DNA from: a virus
Direction: 5' to 3' (one strand)
Length of the DNA stretch: 41,389 nt
IMG/VR virus record: IMGVR_UViG_3300025769_000266
Location: 1-41,389 of that record
Below are positions 17,883-26,504 of the stretch, one piece after another. The translations under genes and the position numbers were made by a program. The notes under the pieces are model-generated. The model had not been told where the DNA came from, did no database searches, and was given only the letters and a program-made list of their open reading frames with translations. How positions within the stretch are numbered: the stretch's first letter is position 1; the number at the start of each line of letters is the position of its first letter.

Positions 17883-18831
17883 ACTTCCACAAGTCTCCTG
17901 TTACTGTACCTTTATTGTACTCTGTTGCTCTGTTTTCAAAGAAATTAGCATGTTCTACACCATTTAATACCCAATCTAACCACCCTAAAGGGTTATGTTT
18001 TACACCATAATTAGGTTTTAATGACAGTTGTAGCAGTCTTCTGTCTGCTATATATCTGATATATTGTTTAACTTCTTCAGGATTTAATCCTCTTATACCA
18101 CCCATGCTAAAGGCTAAATCAATAAACTTATCTTCTAAATCTACCATATCTCTAGCTGTTTGGTATATGCTCTTCTTAAATTTTTCTGTCCAAATATTAG
18201 GGTTTTCTTTTATTAACGCATGAAATAATTTAATCATGCTTTCAACATGGTGAGTCTCATCTCTAATACTCCATGTTACTATCTGACACATACCCTTCAT
18301 TCTGCCGTATCTTTGAAAGTTAAGTAGCATCACAAATGAAGCAAACAACTGTAAGCCTTCACCAAATGCAGAGAAACAAGCTATCTCTCTAGCTAATGCT
18401 TCTAGTCCTTTACCTTTACTTTCAAATAAATAATTATGTTTGTCTGACATTTCTTTGTATTCTTGAAATGCTTTGTATTCTTTATCAGGTAAACCTATAG
18501 TATCATTAAGTAATGAGTAACTATGTGCGTGATTAGCTTCACTTGTAGCAAATGAAGACAACATCATTCTTACTTCTGGTGGTTTAAATTTAGGTATGTA
18601 TTTATCTAAGTACGCTTGAGCTATATCTACATCACCTTGTGTAAAGAATTTAAGTATCTGTGATATTAGATTCTTTTCTTCTGCTGTAAGTCTTTCGTTC
18701 CAGTCTCTTACATCTTCATGCAATGGTACTTCACTAGGTAGCCAGTGCATTTTTTGTTGCATGTCATAGGCTTCAAAAGCCCACTCATAATCAAATGGTT
18801 TGTAGTGTATACGTTCCTTAAATAAACTCAT
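17881..18831 (-). CDS. nrdB: Ribonucleotide reductase class I, beta subunit
   Basis: A 316-aa protein of the expected size. The di-iron and radical residues are all visible: E98 and H101 with Y105 in SEANHAHSY (E-x2-H-x3-Y, like E115/H118/Y122 of E. coli NrdB), E158 in FGEGLQLF, and E192/H195 in RDETHH. So it should carry a tyrosyl radical and serve the alpha subunit at 19212-20966. It makes deoxynucleotides for phage replication. The start overlaps the preceding 73-aa ORF by four bases (ATGA). Confidence 0.97.
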   Translation of the reverse strand: MSLFKERIHYKPFDYEWAFEAYDMQQKMHWLPSEVPLHEDVRDWNERLTAEEKNLISQILKFFTQGDVDIAQAYLDKYIPKFKPPEVRMMLSSFATSEANHAHSYSLLNDTIGLPDKEYKAFQEYKEMSDKHNYLFESKGKGLEALAREIACFSAFGEGLQLFASFVMLLNFQRYGRMKGMCQIVTWSIRDETHHVESMIKLFHALIKENPNIWTEKFKKSIYQTARDMVDLEDKFIDLAFSMGGIRGLNPEEVKQYIRYIADRRLLQLSLKPNYGVKHNPLGWLDWVLNGVEHANFFENRATEYNKGTVTGDLWK

Positions 18832-19049
18832 AGTTTGTTTTTTAACTCCTTTAAATATTTTTCATCTTCTACTGCTTGTTCGTTTTCGTATACTGGTGTA
18901 TCTGGTTTAGGAGCATCTTCAAACAATTCAAGATGTGGGTCTTTCTCCTTTTTCTTTTTCTTCTTACCAAATATAGCGTTCCAGTTTTCTCTAAATTTAT
19001 CTGATGGTATGTGAACACCATCTCTTATTTTATAATCTTTAAAGCCCAT
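18828..19049 (-). CDS. Small Lys-rich protein between nrdA and nrdB
   Basis: A 73-aa protein, MGFKDYKIRDGVHIPSDKFR, with a Lys/Asp-rich centre (GKKKKKKEKDPHLELFED) and a charged C-terminus. It overlaps nrdB by 4 bases (ATGA) and the preceding membrane protein by 11 bases. That tight coupling supports expression. Not recognised as glutaredoxin: no CxxC is present. Possibly an accessory of the reductase, by position only. Confidence 0.75.
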   Translation of the reverse strand: MGFKDYKIRDGVHIPSDKFRENWNAIFGKKKKKKEKDPHLELFEDAPKPDTPVYENEQAVEDEKYLKELKNKL

Positions 19050-19212
19050 AAAATAATTCTACTCCTTCTATTATTATTATTGCTAATAATTCTAGTGCTA
19101 AGATTGTATGATAGACAGTCCACAAAACTGTTTGCTTTTGTTGTTTCTTTTTACAATTACAACGCTTACGTCTTGGTTTGTCTATGTGGTCAAATATGCT
19201 ACTGTCTGTCAT
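19039..19212 (-). CDS. 57-aa membrane protein with CxC motif
   Basis: A short gene, MTDSSIFDHIDKPRRKRCNC, followed by KKKQQKQT and one transmembrane helix (VLWTVYHTILALELLAIIII). The ATG at 19212 overlaps the nrdA stop (TAATG). The CNCKKK motif before the helix would lie on the cytoplasmic side by the positive-inside rule. It is sandwiched between nrdA and nrdB, so it may tether or redox-couple the reductase; that is speculation. Function unknown. Confidence 0.7.
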   Translation of the reverse strand: MTDSSIFDHIDKPRRKRCNCKKKQQKQTVLWTVYHTILALELLAIIIIEGVELFYGL

Positions 19213-20966
19213 TATCCCTCACACGATAAACAATCAGCTTCAGGTATGATTGTTCTTTCTACTTTTTTAGACACTAACTCTGCACGTTTAATAGCTTCTG
19301 AACGACAGTAGTATAATGTTTTTAGTTTACGTTTCCAAGCTAACATGTGTATATCATGTAGCTCTTTAACATTTACATCAGCAGGTACAAACACATTTAT
19401 AGATTGTCCTTGACAAATATATTGTTGTCTGTCTGCCGCATGTTCTATTACCCATTGTTGGTTAATCTCAATCGCAGTCTTGAAAGTATCTTTCTCATAG
19501 TCCGATAACTCTTTAAGGTGTAATACCGAGCCACGATTTGCAAGTATTGAAGTCCAAGTCTCATCATTATTAATTCCTTTCTTCTCTAATAATTTTTCTA
19601 AATATTTATTCTTTACTAAGAATGAACCTGACATTGTTTTCTGCACATAGGCATTTGCTCTGTATGGTTCTACTGAAGGTGATGTAGTACCACAGATAAT
19701 AGAAGACGAAGCATTAGGTGCAATAGCTAATAAGTGTGCGTTACGCATACCAGTACCTTCCATGTCTGGTGCTTCACCTCTTTTAATTGCAAGTCTTTTA
19801 GACTCTTCTACTGCTTGTGCTTTTATTGTTTTAAATATTTTTAAATTTAATGACTTAGCTAGTACAGATTCAAACGGTATACCTTTAGATTGTAAGTAAG
19901 CATGGAAACCCATAGCACCTAAACCTAAACTTCTTTCATTGTTTGCACTAAACCTAGCTCTAAATAATTCTTCAGGTGCATTATCAATAAAGTATTGTAA
20001 TACATTGTCTAAGAATCTAATTAAGTCTGGTATAAATAATGTGTCATTCTTCCACTCGTCATACTTTTCTAAATTTACAGAAGACAAACAACATACTGCT
20101 GTTCTATTGTCACTTGTTGGTAAAGTTATTTCAGTACATAAATTAGAATGATGTACTTCTAAACCTAATTTCTTTTGTGTTTCAGGTAACGCATCATTAA
20201 TAGTATCAATAAAAGATACATAAGGCTCACCTGTTGCTACTCTTGTTTCTAAAATCTTTTGCCATAACTCTCTAGCAGATATAGTACGTACAACTTTTTT
20301 TGTGTGTGGGTCTACAAGATTCCAACTGTCATCATACGTAGGTTCTTTTATACAATTATCTATTAGTTGCATAAACTCATTACTAATGTTTACACCATGA
20401 TGTAAGTTAAGACATTTTCTATGTATGTCACCACCACTAGGTTTTCTCATTTCAATAAATTCTATAATTTCTGGGTGTGATATATCCATGTACGCCGCAT
20501 AACTACCACGTCTTGTTTTGCCTTGAGAAAATGCAAGTATCTCTGAGTCTACTACATGTAAGAATGGAATAGAACCTGATGATTGTGAACCACCAGATGT
20601 CATAGTGCCATCACTTCTTATGTGTCCCCAGTAACCACCGATACCACCACCCACAGAAGCCAACCAAGCATTTTCTGTGTAGTGTCCTGTTAATCCTTCT
20701 CTACTATCACCAACATAATTTAGGAAGCATGAAATAGGCATACCCCTTTTACTTCCTGCGTTAGACAAAACAGGTGTAGAGTACATAAACCATAGCTTAG
20801 ACGCATAAGAATAAATACGTTCAGCCATTTCATCATTATCTGAAAATGCTTTAGCCGCTCTTAAAAATCCATCTTGCGGTGAATCTTCTGTAGGCAATAA
20901 GTATCTATCTTTTAATGTTGTCTTACCAAAATCTGTAAGCAACTCGTCTCTACTATAATCTATCAT
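19212..20966 (-). CDS. nrdA: Ribonucleotide reductase class I, alpha subunit
   Basis: A 584-aa protein, shorter than E. coli NrdA (761) because it lacks the N-terminal ATP-cone, so dATP overall-activity inhibition should be absent. Visible residues: C80 (ISCFLN) and C292/C293 of the active-site disulfide region, N275-C277-E279 (SNLCTE) of the catalytic site, the tyrosine pair Y552-Y553 (KTLYYCR) for radical transfer, and the C-terminal redox pair C579-x2-C582 (CLSCEG). All are intact, so it should be active with NrdB. The start overlaps the SpeD stop by four bases. Confidence 0.97.
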   Translation of the reverse strand: MIDYSRDELLTDFGKTTLKDRYLLPTEDSPQDGFLRAAKAFSDNDEMAERIYSYASKLWFMYSTPVLSNAGSKRGMPISCFLNYVGDSREGLTGHYTENAWLASVGGGIGGYWGHIRSDGTMTSGGSQSSGSIPFLHVVDSEILAFSQGKTRRGSYAAYMDISHPEIIEFIEMRKPSGGDIHRKCLNLHHGVNISNEFMQLIDNCIKEPTYDDSWNLVDPHTKKVVRTISARELWQKILETRVATGEPYVSFIDTINDALPETQKKLGLEVHHSNLCTEITLPTSDNRTAVCCLSSVNLEKYDEWKNDTLFIPDLIRFLDNVLQYFIDNAPEELFRARFSANNERSLGLGAMGFHAYLQSKGIPFESVLAKSLNLKIFKTIKAQAVEESKRLAIKRGEAPDMEGTGMRNAHLLAIAPNASSSIICGTTSPSVEPYRANAYVQKTMSGSFLVKNKYLEKLLEKKGINNDETWTSILANRGSVLHLKELSDYEKDTFKTAIEINQQWVIEHAADRQQYICQGQSINVFVPADVNVKELHDIHMLAWKRKLKTLYYCRSEAIKRAELVSKKVERTIIPEADCLSCEG

Positions 20967-21352
20967 AATTTAACTCTCTCTACTTTCTCTTTTTTAATGT
21001 CAATAAAATCTGCTCTATCTATTATTGCATGGTCAACCTTGACTGGGTCAAACTCATCTAAGAATAATAAAACTATTTCTTTGTCTAGCGTACCACATGT
21101 GTAGACATCTAACTGCACAATAGCAGGAGATACTTCGTCCCAACAATGCAGTGCAATATGTGAAGTCTCTATACATTGCACCGCAGTAATGCCTTTGTTC
21201 TCTTCTTTGTTTACATACACAGCAGTAGGTCTACCTAATGGACGCATACCTATTGCTTTGACTAACTTACGCAACCACTTCTTTACTTTACGTATGTCTT
21301 GTGGTGGCTGTTTAACTTCAGCTCTAATTATAATATGTTTATGTTGTAACAT
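20963..21352 (-). CDS. speD: S-adenosylmethionine decarboxylase proenzyme
   Basis: A 129-aa protein from the ATG at 21352; a longer GTG start at 21379 is possible but overlaps the upstream gene more. It matches the bacterial class 1b enzyme. S64-H65 in ETSHIALH is the self-cleavage site giving the pyruvoyl group, H69 lies five residues later as in the Thermotoga enzyme (S63/H68), and C87 in DVYTCG is the catalytic acid. The product, decarboxylated AdoMet, is the aminopropyl donor for spermidine. No spermidine synthase is present, so it must feed host SpeE or another use. The residue before Ser is Thr rather than the common Glu. Confidence 0.88.
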   Translation of the reverse strand: MLQHKHIIIRAEVKQPPQDIRKVKKWLRKLVKAIGMRPLGRPTAVYVNKEENKGITAVQCIETSHIALHCWDEVSPAIVQLDVYTCGTLDKEIVLLFLDEFDPVKVDHAIIDRADFIDIKKEKVERVKL

Positions 21353-21569
21353 CTGGTGTGTCTGTAACTTTTGGTACACCTTCTTTTTCTATAATAAAAT
21401 CAATGTACTGTTTTGCTTTTTTTAAATCTTCAAGACCACCTTTACCACGCCAACGTGTTATGTATTTCACAACATTGCCTTCGCAATACGTGAGACCATT
21501 AGCTATAATATAATCAATAGGTTCTATCTCTTTGTTAGCATAGTGCGGTGGGTTTTTTATATTGTCCAT
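21339..21569 (-). CDS. DUF3310 protein (T7 gp1.7-related family)
   Basis: A 76-aa protein with the DUF3310 signature: NPPHYANKEIEPIDYIIANG, later GNVVKYITRWRGKGGLEDLK. In T7 this fold is part of gp1.7, a nucleotide kinase; the short stand-alone form is widespread in phages and its activity is uncertain. It sits between exonuclease and SpeD, with overlaps on both sides, inside the nucleotide-metabolism cluster. Confidence 0.9.
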   Translation of the reverse strand: MDNIKNPPHYANKEIEPIDYIIANGLTYCEGNVVKYITRWRGKGGLEDLKKAKQYIDFIIEKEGVPKVTDTPDVTT

Positions 21570-22318
21570 AATTTAACCTTACCTGTTTTTTTGTTGTAGT
21601 CACCATGCCTTAGTATTCTAGCAACTCTAGCTTGAGCTAGTGCTTCTTTAGCAGTGTAACCTTTATCTTTGTATATACCTTTTACTATTTTCCATAAGTC
21701 TTTTAATGGAACATTAGTATATTTTTGTATAAGTTTATTTGCAGTAACTACACCAACACCATCAATGCCATCATAGCCATCAACTTTATCACCAGTCAAT
21801 GTCTGTATCATAAAGTTATAGTCAGCCATTCTTGGTGGTATCTGTTCTACATTTAAACCGTCAGCAGATAAGTTACATGGTACTGTTCGTAAATCTTTAT
21901 CTATACTAACTACAATTCTTTCTTCATTAGTTGGCTCAGTTGCCATGATACCTAACACATCATCAGCTTCTAAGTTATCCCACATTACACCATTATGTTT
22001 TTTCATAACATAGTCACGCAATGCTTTTAATGTCATTGGCTTACGCTTCTGTCTTCTGTTATCTTTGTAAGAAGGTAAGACATCTTTTCTAAAGTTGTTC
22101 TTATCTGTCAATGCAACAACATAATCATCTGCACTGAATGATGAACCTAAGTCATCTATCACTGCATCTACATCTGCTTTACATTTATTCTCATCACAAT
22201 GTAATGTCCATAGTCCATCACCCCAATGAGTATCTACTTCGTTATTGACTGCAATTTGATATAATAAAATATCACCATCAATCAATATTACTTTTCTACC
22301 TTTTAGTTTATCACTCAT
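21557..22318 (-). CDS. 5'-3' exonuclease, T7 gp6-like
   Basis: A 253-aa member of the FEN/PIN family. Acidic metal-binding motifs occur in order: VILIDGDILLYQIA (N-terminus), RKDVLPSYKDNRRQKRKP (arch), NLEADDVLGIMA, VVSIDKDLRTVPC, then the helix-hairpin-helix stretch DKVDGYDGIDGVGVVTANKL. T7 gp6 removes RNA primers and helps degrade host DNA. Its start lies 4 bases after the nuclease-like gene upstream. Confidence 0.93.
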   Translation of the reverse strand: MSDKLKGRKVILIDGDILLYQIAVNNEVDTHWGDGLWTLHCDENKCKADVDAVIDDLGSSFSADDYVVALTDKNNFRKDVLPSYKDNRRQKRKPMTLKALRDYVMKKHNGVMWDNLEADDVLGIMATEPTNEERIVVSIDKDLRTVPCNLSADGLNVEQIPPRMADYNFMIQTLTGDKVDGYDGIDGVGVVTANKLIQKYTNVPLKDLWKIVKGIYKDKGYTAKEALAQARVARILRHGDYNKKTGKVKLWTI

Positions 22319-22322
22319 AATA

Positions 22323-22697
22323 TTATCCTATGTTCTTTTTTAAAAATAATTCAGCAAGAGGAACTAGAACAAACCTACTTCTATTACCATCACCGCCGCT
22401 TTTAATATTCTTGATATATTTTTTTGCCAATTTTTTTACGGTTGCAGTATCAAATATCAAACGACAATAATCTTTATCACCGTTAGCTAGTATATGCACC
22501 CAGTAGTCAGCTTCAGTTGCCATGATACCTGACGGTTTACCATAACATTCTACTTCTATTGCAATGTTATTAGTTTTAAACCACCAGTCTCTTTCTGTTT
22601 TGACTTCCATTTTGGTTTTGTCTTTATCAAGAATAGATACAATTCTGTTTTCTCTCTCCTGTCCATACTTTAAATCTTTATCAAACTTCTTATTCAT
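22323..22697 (-). CDS. Putative PD-(D/E)XK nuclease-like protein
   Basis: A 124-aa protein. Motifs: YGQERENRIVSIL, KMEVKTERD (an E-x-K), IAIEVECYGKPSGI and ATEADYWVHIL. The last two resemble the 'EY..RGKPSGI..TEADYW' signature of a phage restriction-endonuclease-like family. The fold would be PD-(D/E)XK; target and role (junction or primer processing) are unknown. Its ATG overlaps the DNA polymerase stop, so it is in the replication operon. Confidence 0.65.
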   Translation of the reverse strand: MNKKFDKDLKYGQERENRIVSILDKDKTKMEVKTERDWWFKTNNIAIEVECYGKPSGIMATEADYWVHILANGDKDYCRLIFDTATVKKLAKKYIKNIKSGGDGNRSRFVLVPLAELFLKKNIG

Positions 22698-24394
22698 TAA
22701 TGTGTTTCACTCCAATCATTTCCTATTTTATATTCTCCTGTTAAAGGTAGTCTTAATTGGAAGTGTTCGCCAGTACATTGGATTGCTTTGACAGCTAACC
22801 TACCAACGGTCTCTGCATCTTTCTCAAGACACTCAACCTGTATTTCATCATGCACCCAAACAACCTGTTGGGCTTCAGGTATATCCTTAATTAATTTATC
22901 AAACTCAACAAGCCATTGTTTACAAACCAGTGCTCCTGAACTTTGTAGTAATGTATTGAGTGCCGCATGAGCTGAACGAACTTTAATCTGTCTTTTATCA
23001 AGACCAACTAAATGTCCTCTCTCTGCCGCTAATTGTACTTGCTCTATTAATTTACTTAGAGCAGGTAAGTTGTTTAAGAATCTTTTTTTAATCTTAGATG
23101 CTTCGCTAACTTTTTTACCAGTTACTTCAGCGATACGTTTAACGCCACCACCATAAAGAAAGCAATAATAAAAACGCTTTGCTAAATCTCTTGAGTCTAA
23201 TCCTGCAAGAGTTTGTGTCTCTGTATGTATGTCACCATCTAATACAACTTTTGTATACTCACCGTTGTCATACTTAGACATAAAGTGTGCTAACATTCTA
23301 ACTTCTAATCCTGATATATCTATACCTACTAGCTTCTTACCACTAGGTACAGTAAATAAACTTCTACATTCTTTACCAAATGGTACAGACACGCTTGGTA
23401 CTTGTGCCATGTTAGGAAACGAATGACTTGCACGTGCTGTTACAGTTGAATTAGTATTACATGTGCCATGTATCTTACCATTCTTTTCATGTTTCAACCA
23501 TGCTTGTGTGCCTGTAGCTAGTTGTGCAATTCTTTTATCTAATAAGAAATGTTCGCATAAAATTTTTGCTTCAGGATATTCCAGTTTACTTAATACAGTA
23601 TCATCTAGTTTTGGTTTACCATCATTAGTAAATTCTTTAGCTTCCCAACCATACTTAGTTTTTAATCTATCAGCTATGTGATGACGTGAACTAGGATTAA
23701 AGACAGTAACTCTATCTTTTAATTGCTTACCTGTTTTTTCTGATACTCTCTTCTCTGTAATAGGTAAAAATATTTTTTGTAGTTGTTCTTCTAACTCTAT
23801 TCTTCTAGTATTTAATTTAGTATATAACTTCTCGGCTTCCTCTTTATTAAAAGTAAAACCATATCTTTCTTGTCTAAATATTAACTCGGCAACATCATGT
23901 TCTAAATCCATTGCTTGTTGAGAATAACCTTTTTTCTCAATCATATTGAATAAAGTGTGAGTAACCTGAACATCTTGAATACAATACTCTAGCATACCCA
24001 CACTAAATTCTTTCCAATCTGTATCAAACTGTTCTTTATATTCGCCCACCCTGTTACCCCACGCTTTCAAGCTGTGTCTGCCAATACAGTCTCTTGGAAA
24101 ATTTTTATGTTTAAAATCTTGGTCTTTAATATCAGGGAATAACAATCTAGTTGCTACTATAGTATCAAAAACTTTTGCAGTTGATTTTAAATTATAAAAC
24201 TTTTTAAGAACTGGTATGTCAAACTTGATAATGTTATGACCAATAATTAATTCTGCTTGTTCTAATTTCTTTACAGCTTCTTCATTATTAAGATGAAGTA
24301 TTTTGTTTGTGTCTATATCTTTTAAAATTATACAGTGAACTTTTGTAGCTGTATCTAAAAATCCATCTGTTTCTATATCAAAGCAATATCTCAT
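22697..24394 (-). CDS. DNA polymerase, family A, T7 gp5-like
   Basis: A 565-aa enzyme with a proofreading 3'-5' exonuclease domain: D6-x-E8 in FDIETDG, DTIVATRLLFPD, LEYCIQDVQVT. The polymerase domain has D359 in motif A (GIDISGLEVR), motif B R402/K406/Y410 (RDLAKRFYYCFLYGG) and H515-D516 in motif C (VHDEIQVE). It is about 140 residues shorter than T7 gp5. Part of the deficit is where T7 has its thioredoxin-binding loop: only some 20-25 residues lie between the thumb helix and VFNPSSRHH. Overlaps flank both ends, consistent with coupled translation. Confidence 0.97.
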   Translation of the reverse strand: MRYCFDIETDGFLDTATKVHCIILKDIDTNKILHLNNEEAVKKLEQAELIIGHNIIKFDIPVLKKFYNLKSTAKVFDTIVATRLLFPDIKDQDFKHKNFPRDCIGRHSLKAWGNRVGEYKEQFDTDWKEFSVGMLEYCIQDVQVTHTLFNMIEKKGYSQQAMDLEHDVAELIFRQERYGFTFNKEEAEKLYTKLNTRRIELEEQLQKIFLPITEKRVSEKTGKQLKDRVTVFNPSSRHHIADRLKTKYGWEAKEFTNDGKPKLDDTVLSKLEYPEAKILCEHFLLDKRIAQLATGTQAWLKHEKNGKIHGTCNTNSTVTARASHSFPNMAQVPSVSVPFGKECRSLFTVPSGKKLVGIDISGLEVRMLAHFMSKYDNGEYTKVVLDGDIHTETQTLAGLDSRDLAKRFYYCFLYGGGVKRIAEVTGKKVSEASKIKKRFLNNLPALSKLIEQVQLAAERGHLVGLDKRQIKVRSAHAALNTLLQSSGALVCKQWLVEFDKLIKDIPEAQQVVWVHDEIQVECLEKDAETVGRLAVKAIQCTGEHFQLRLPLTGEYKIGNDWSETH

Positions 24395-24675
24395 AGTATA
24401 ATCTTTTTCTTTTTTAATACGTTGCTAGAAGGTATTGTAGTTATATTTCCTACATCACCTAGTGTACCATTGTCTTCAAAGTTTACATCAGCAACTAATA
24501 TGTGAACGTCTTTGTCTTCTTTAATTAACCAACCTGTTGATATACAAATTGTTGGTTTACTGTTCATGGCATCTTTCAAAGTTTTCCATGAGCTGTCAGA
24601 ATTTATATCCGACCATGTCAGTTGTACATAGTCTGCGTTTAATATCTTTTTAGTAACGTGTGGTAATGGTCTCAT
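24391..24675 (-). CDS. Hypothetical protein upstream of DNA polymerase
   Basis: A 94-aa protein from the ATG at 24675 (MRPLPHVTKKILNADYVQLT), which overlaps the stop of the previous gene as TAATG. A longer start at 24711 would overlap it by 36 bases, so the internal ATG is preferred. It overlaps the DNA polymerase start by four bases. It is predicted alpha/beta with a Lys-rich end (LKKKKIIL). No known motif. Its place between primase-helicase and polymerase suggests a replication accessory. Confidence 0.75.
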   Translation of the reverse strand: MRPLPHVTKKILNADYVQLTWSDINSDSSWKTLKDAMNSKPTICISTGWLIKEDKDVHILVADVNFEDNGTLGDVGNITTIPSSNVLKKKKIIL

Positions 24676-24893
24676 TAGTGTACCGTATGTGTTTGTATGT
24701 GAACATTCCAAGCGGCATCTTCTCCACTAAATGCAAGAGACAACAGTGCTTCTTGTAATACCATAGCAGAAGTTTCTTTACCTACGTGTAAAGTAACAGG
24801 TATTCCTGTTCTCTTTGCTCTACCTACAGCTTCCATAACATACATTGTCCATGTCATAGCCGCTTTTTTATGTTTAATATAATTAGAAGTCAT
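24675..24893 (-). CDS. Hypothetical protein after primase-helicase
   Basis: A 72-aa protein, MTSNYIKHKKAAMTWTMYVM, with a mid-part EAVGRAKRTGIPVTLHVGKE. It overlaps the primase-helicase stop by 11 bases and the next gene by TAATG. Not recognised. Composition is normal and the tight packing argues it is expressed. Confidence 0.75.
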   Translation of the reverse strand: MTSNYIKHKKAAMTWTMYVMEAVGRAKRTGIPVTLHVGKETSAMVLQEALLSLAFSGEDAAWNVHIQTHTVH

Positions 24894-26481
24894 CTAACAC
24901 CTCTGCTTTTACTTCAGATAAACAACCTGTTTGTAAATCATAATGTAAACTACATGCACTACCAGTCTCACCAGAGAATCTATTTTTTAGTATAGATACT
25001 TTTGCTATATTGTTTTCTGATTTTAAATCCCTACTCATACTAATAACTAAATCTGATAGTTGTGCTATTGATTGACTCCCTCTTAAACTACTTAATGTTA
25101 CTTGTTTACCATCTTCAAAACCTTTGTCACCTTCAGTTGACCTACGCAAATGACTGACTAAGATTAATCCAATGCCTGTCTCTTCTACTAATGTTCTAAG
25201 TTTACTTACAAAGTAGTCTATAAGTTTTCTTTCATCATTAGTATGCTCATCACCTAGTGCTGACAATGCCATGTGTAAATGGTCTAGTATTACCCAGTCA
25301 ACATTACATGCTTTAGCTAAGTATCTTATCTTTGACAATAAGTTATCTGCTACGGTTGCACCGAAGTGATTGTATAAATAAAAATTGCCATTACCAATAG
25401 TAGAGGTAAAGGCGGTATGAAGTTGTTTCTCATCTACTCCTTCTCTTGTTAAATGTAATGGTTGTTTTAAATGTACACCCATAATACCAAGTGCACTACG
25501 TTTAATACTTTCTTCTAGTGCTATGTAACCCACTGTGTATTTTTGTTCTAATAAACTAAGTGCAACATGTCTACAAAAGCTAGACTTACCTACACCACTA
25601 CCTGCTGTTACAGTTACAAGCTCACCTTTACGTAATCCATGAGTCTTTACGTTCATACATTCAAAAGGATATTTTGCTGTAACATACTCATCTTCTTTTT
25701 GTATATCACTCCAAATATCAGCACCAAGTATAATACCATCAGGTCTGTATGCTTTACTTGACCATATACAATCTGTTAATTCTTTTACTTTACCTGCAAG
25801 TACCATCTCGTTTGCATCTTTTAATGGTAACGTACATATCTTTGCTTTGTTAGGTGTAAGTAATTTAGCACATTCTATTGCACCTTTCTTACCCTGCTCG
25901 TCTTGGTCAAAACAAAAATACACAGAGTCAAATCCTTCAACCCACTCTAACTCTTTTTGTATATCTCTCTTTGCTCCTTGAGCTCCTGATTTTATACTGA
26001 CAACAGGAAATTTATTCTGGTTGATAGCAGATATACTCATTGCATCTATCTCGCCTTCTGTAATAATCAACATCTTACCTTTGTCTCTCCACAAATGCTG
26101 ACCAAACAAACCTGCTTCTCTTGCGTCACCTAACCACTGAAATGTTTTATCAGGGTATCTAAGTTTTTGTGCAACAAGCTCTTTGTCTTTGTTGTAGTAG
26201 TTTGCTATTTGACATGGTCTACCAAACCATGCACCAGATTGATAATTAAATTTTTGAACTGTGTTGTAATTAATTTTACGTTTACTTAATTCCGTAATAC
26301 TACCTTCAATAAATTCTTTACTGGTTTCTGTTGCTATTGGATTATTCAAATCGTTTCCTCTTGTTGTTGTATTGCATGAAAAACAATATGTATGTCCGTC
26401 AGAATAGACGGAATTGGCATCACTAGAATTGCAGTTGTCGCAAGACGTATGATATAAAAATTCACTTTCAGTTTTTTGCAT
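24883..26481 (-). CDS. Primase-helicase, T7 gp4-like
   Basis: A 532-aa protein with the full T7 gp4A layout. A zinc-binding domain uses C14-x2-C17 and C33-x2-C36. The TOPRIM primase core has E142 (LIITEGEIDAM) and D192-x-D194 (FDQDEQG). A hexameric RecA-like helicase follows, with Walker A at about residues 294-301 (GSGVGKSS), Walker B (VDWVILDHLHMAL) and a motif 4-like SLRGSQSIAQLSD. It unwinds the fork and primes lagging strands. A hairpin-rich gap of 66 bases separates it from the gp3.5-like gene. Confidence 0.97.
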   Translation of the reverse strand: MQKTESEFLYHTSCDNCNSSDANSVYSDGHTYCFSCNTTTRGNDLNNPIATETSKEFIEGSITELSKRKINYNTVQKFNYQSGAWFGRPCQIANYYNKDKELVAQKLRYPDKTFQWLGDAREAGLFGQHLWRDKGKMLIITEGEIDAMSISAINQNKFPVVSIKSGAQGAKRDIQKELEWVEGFDSVYFCFDQDEQGKKGAIECAKLLTPNKAKICTLPLKDANEMVLAGKVKELTDCIWSSKAYRPDGIILGADIWSDIQKEDEYVTAKYPFECMNVKTHGLRKGELVTVTAGSGVGKSSFCRHVALSLLEQKYTVGYIALEESIKRSALGIMGVHLKQPLHLTREGVDEKQLHTAFTSTIGNGNFYLYNHFGATVADNLLSKIRYLAKACNVDWVILDHLHMALSALGDEHTNDERKLIDYFVSKLRTLVEETGIGLILVSHLRRSTEGDKGFEDGKQVTLSSLRGSQSIAQLSDLVISMSRDLKSENNIAKVSILKNRFSGETGSACSLHYDLQTGCLSEVKAEVLDDF

Positions 26482-26504
26482 AAAATTTTTTGTCTAATTA
26501 TTTA

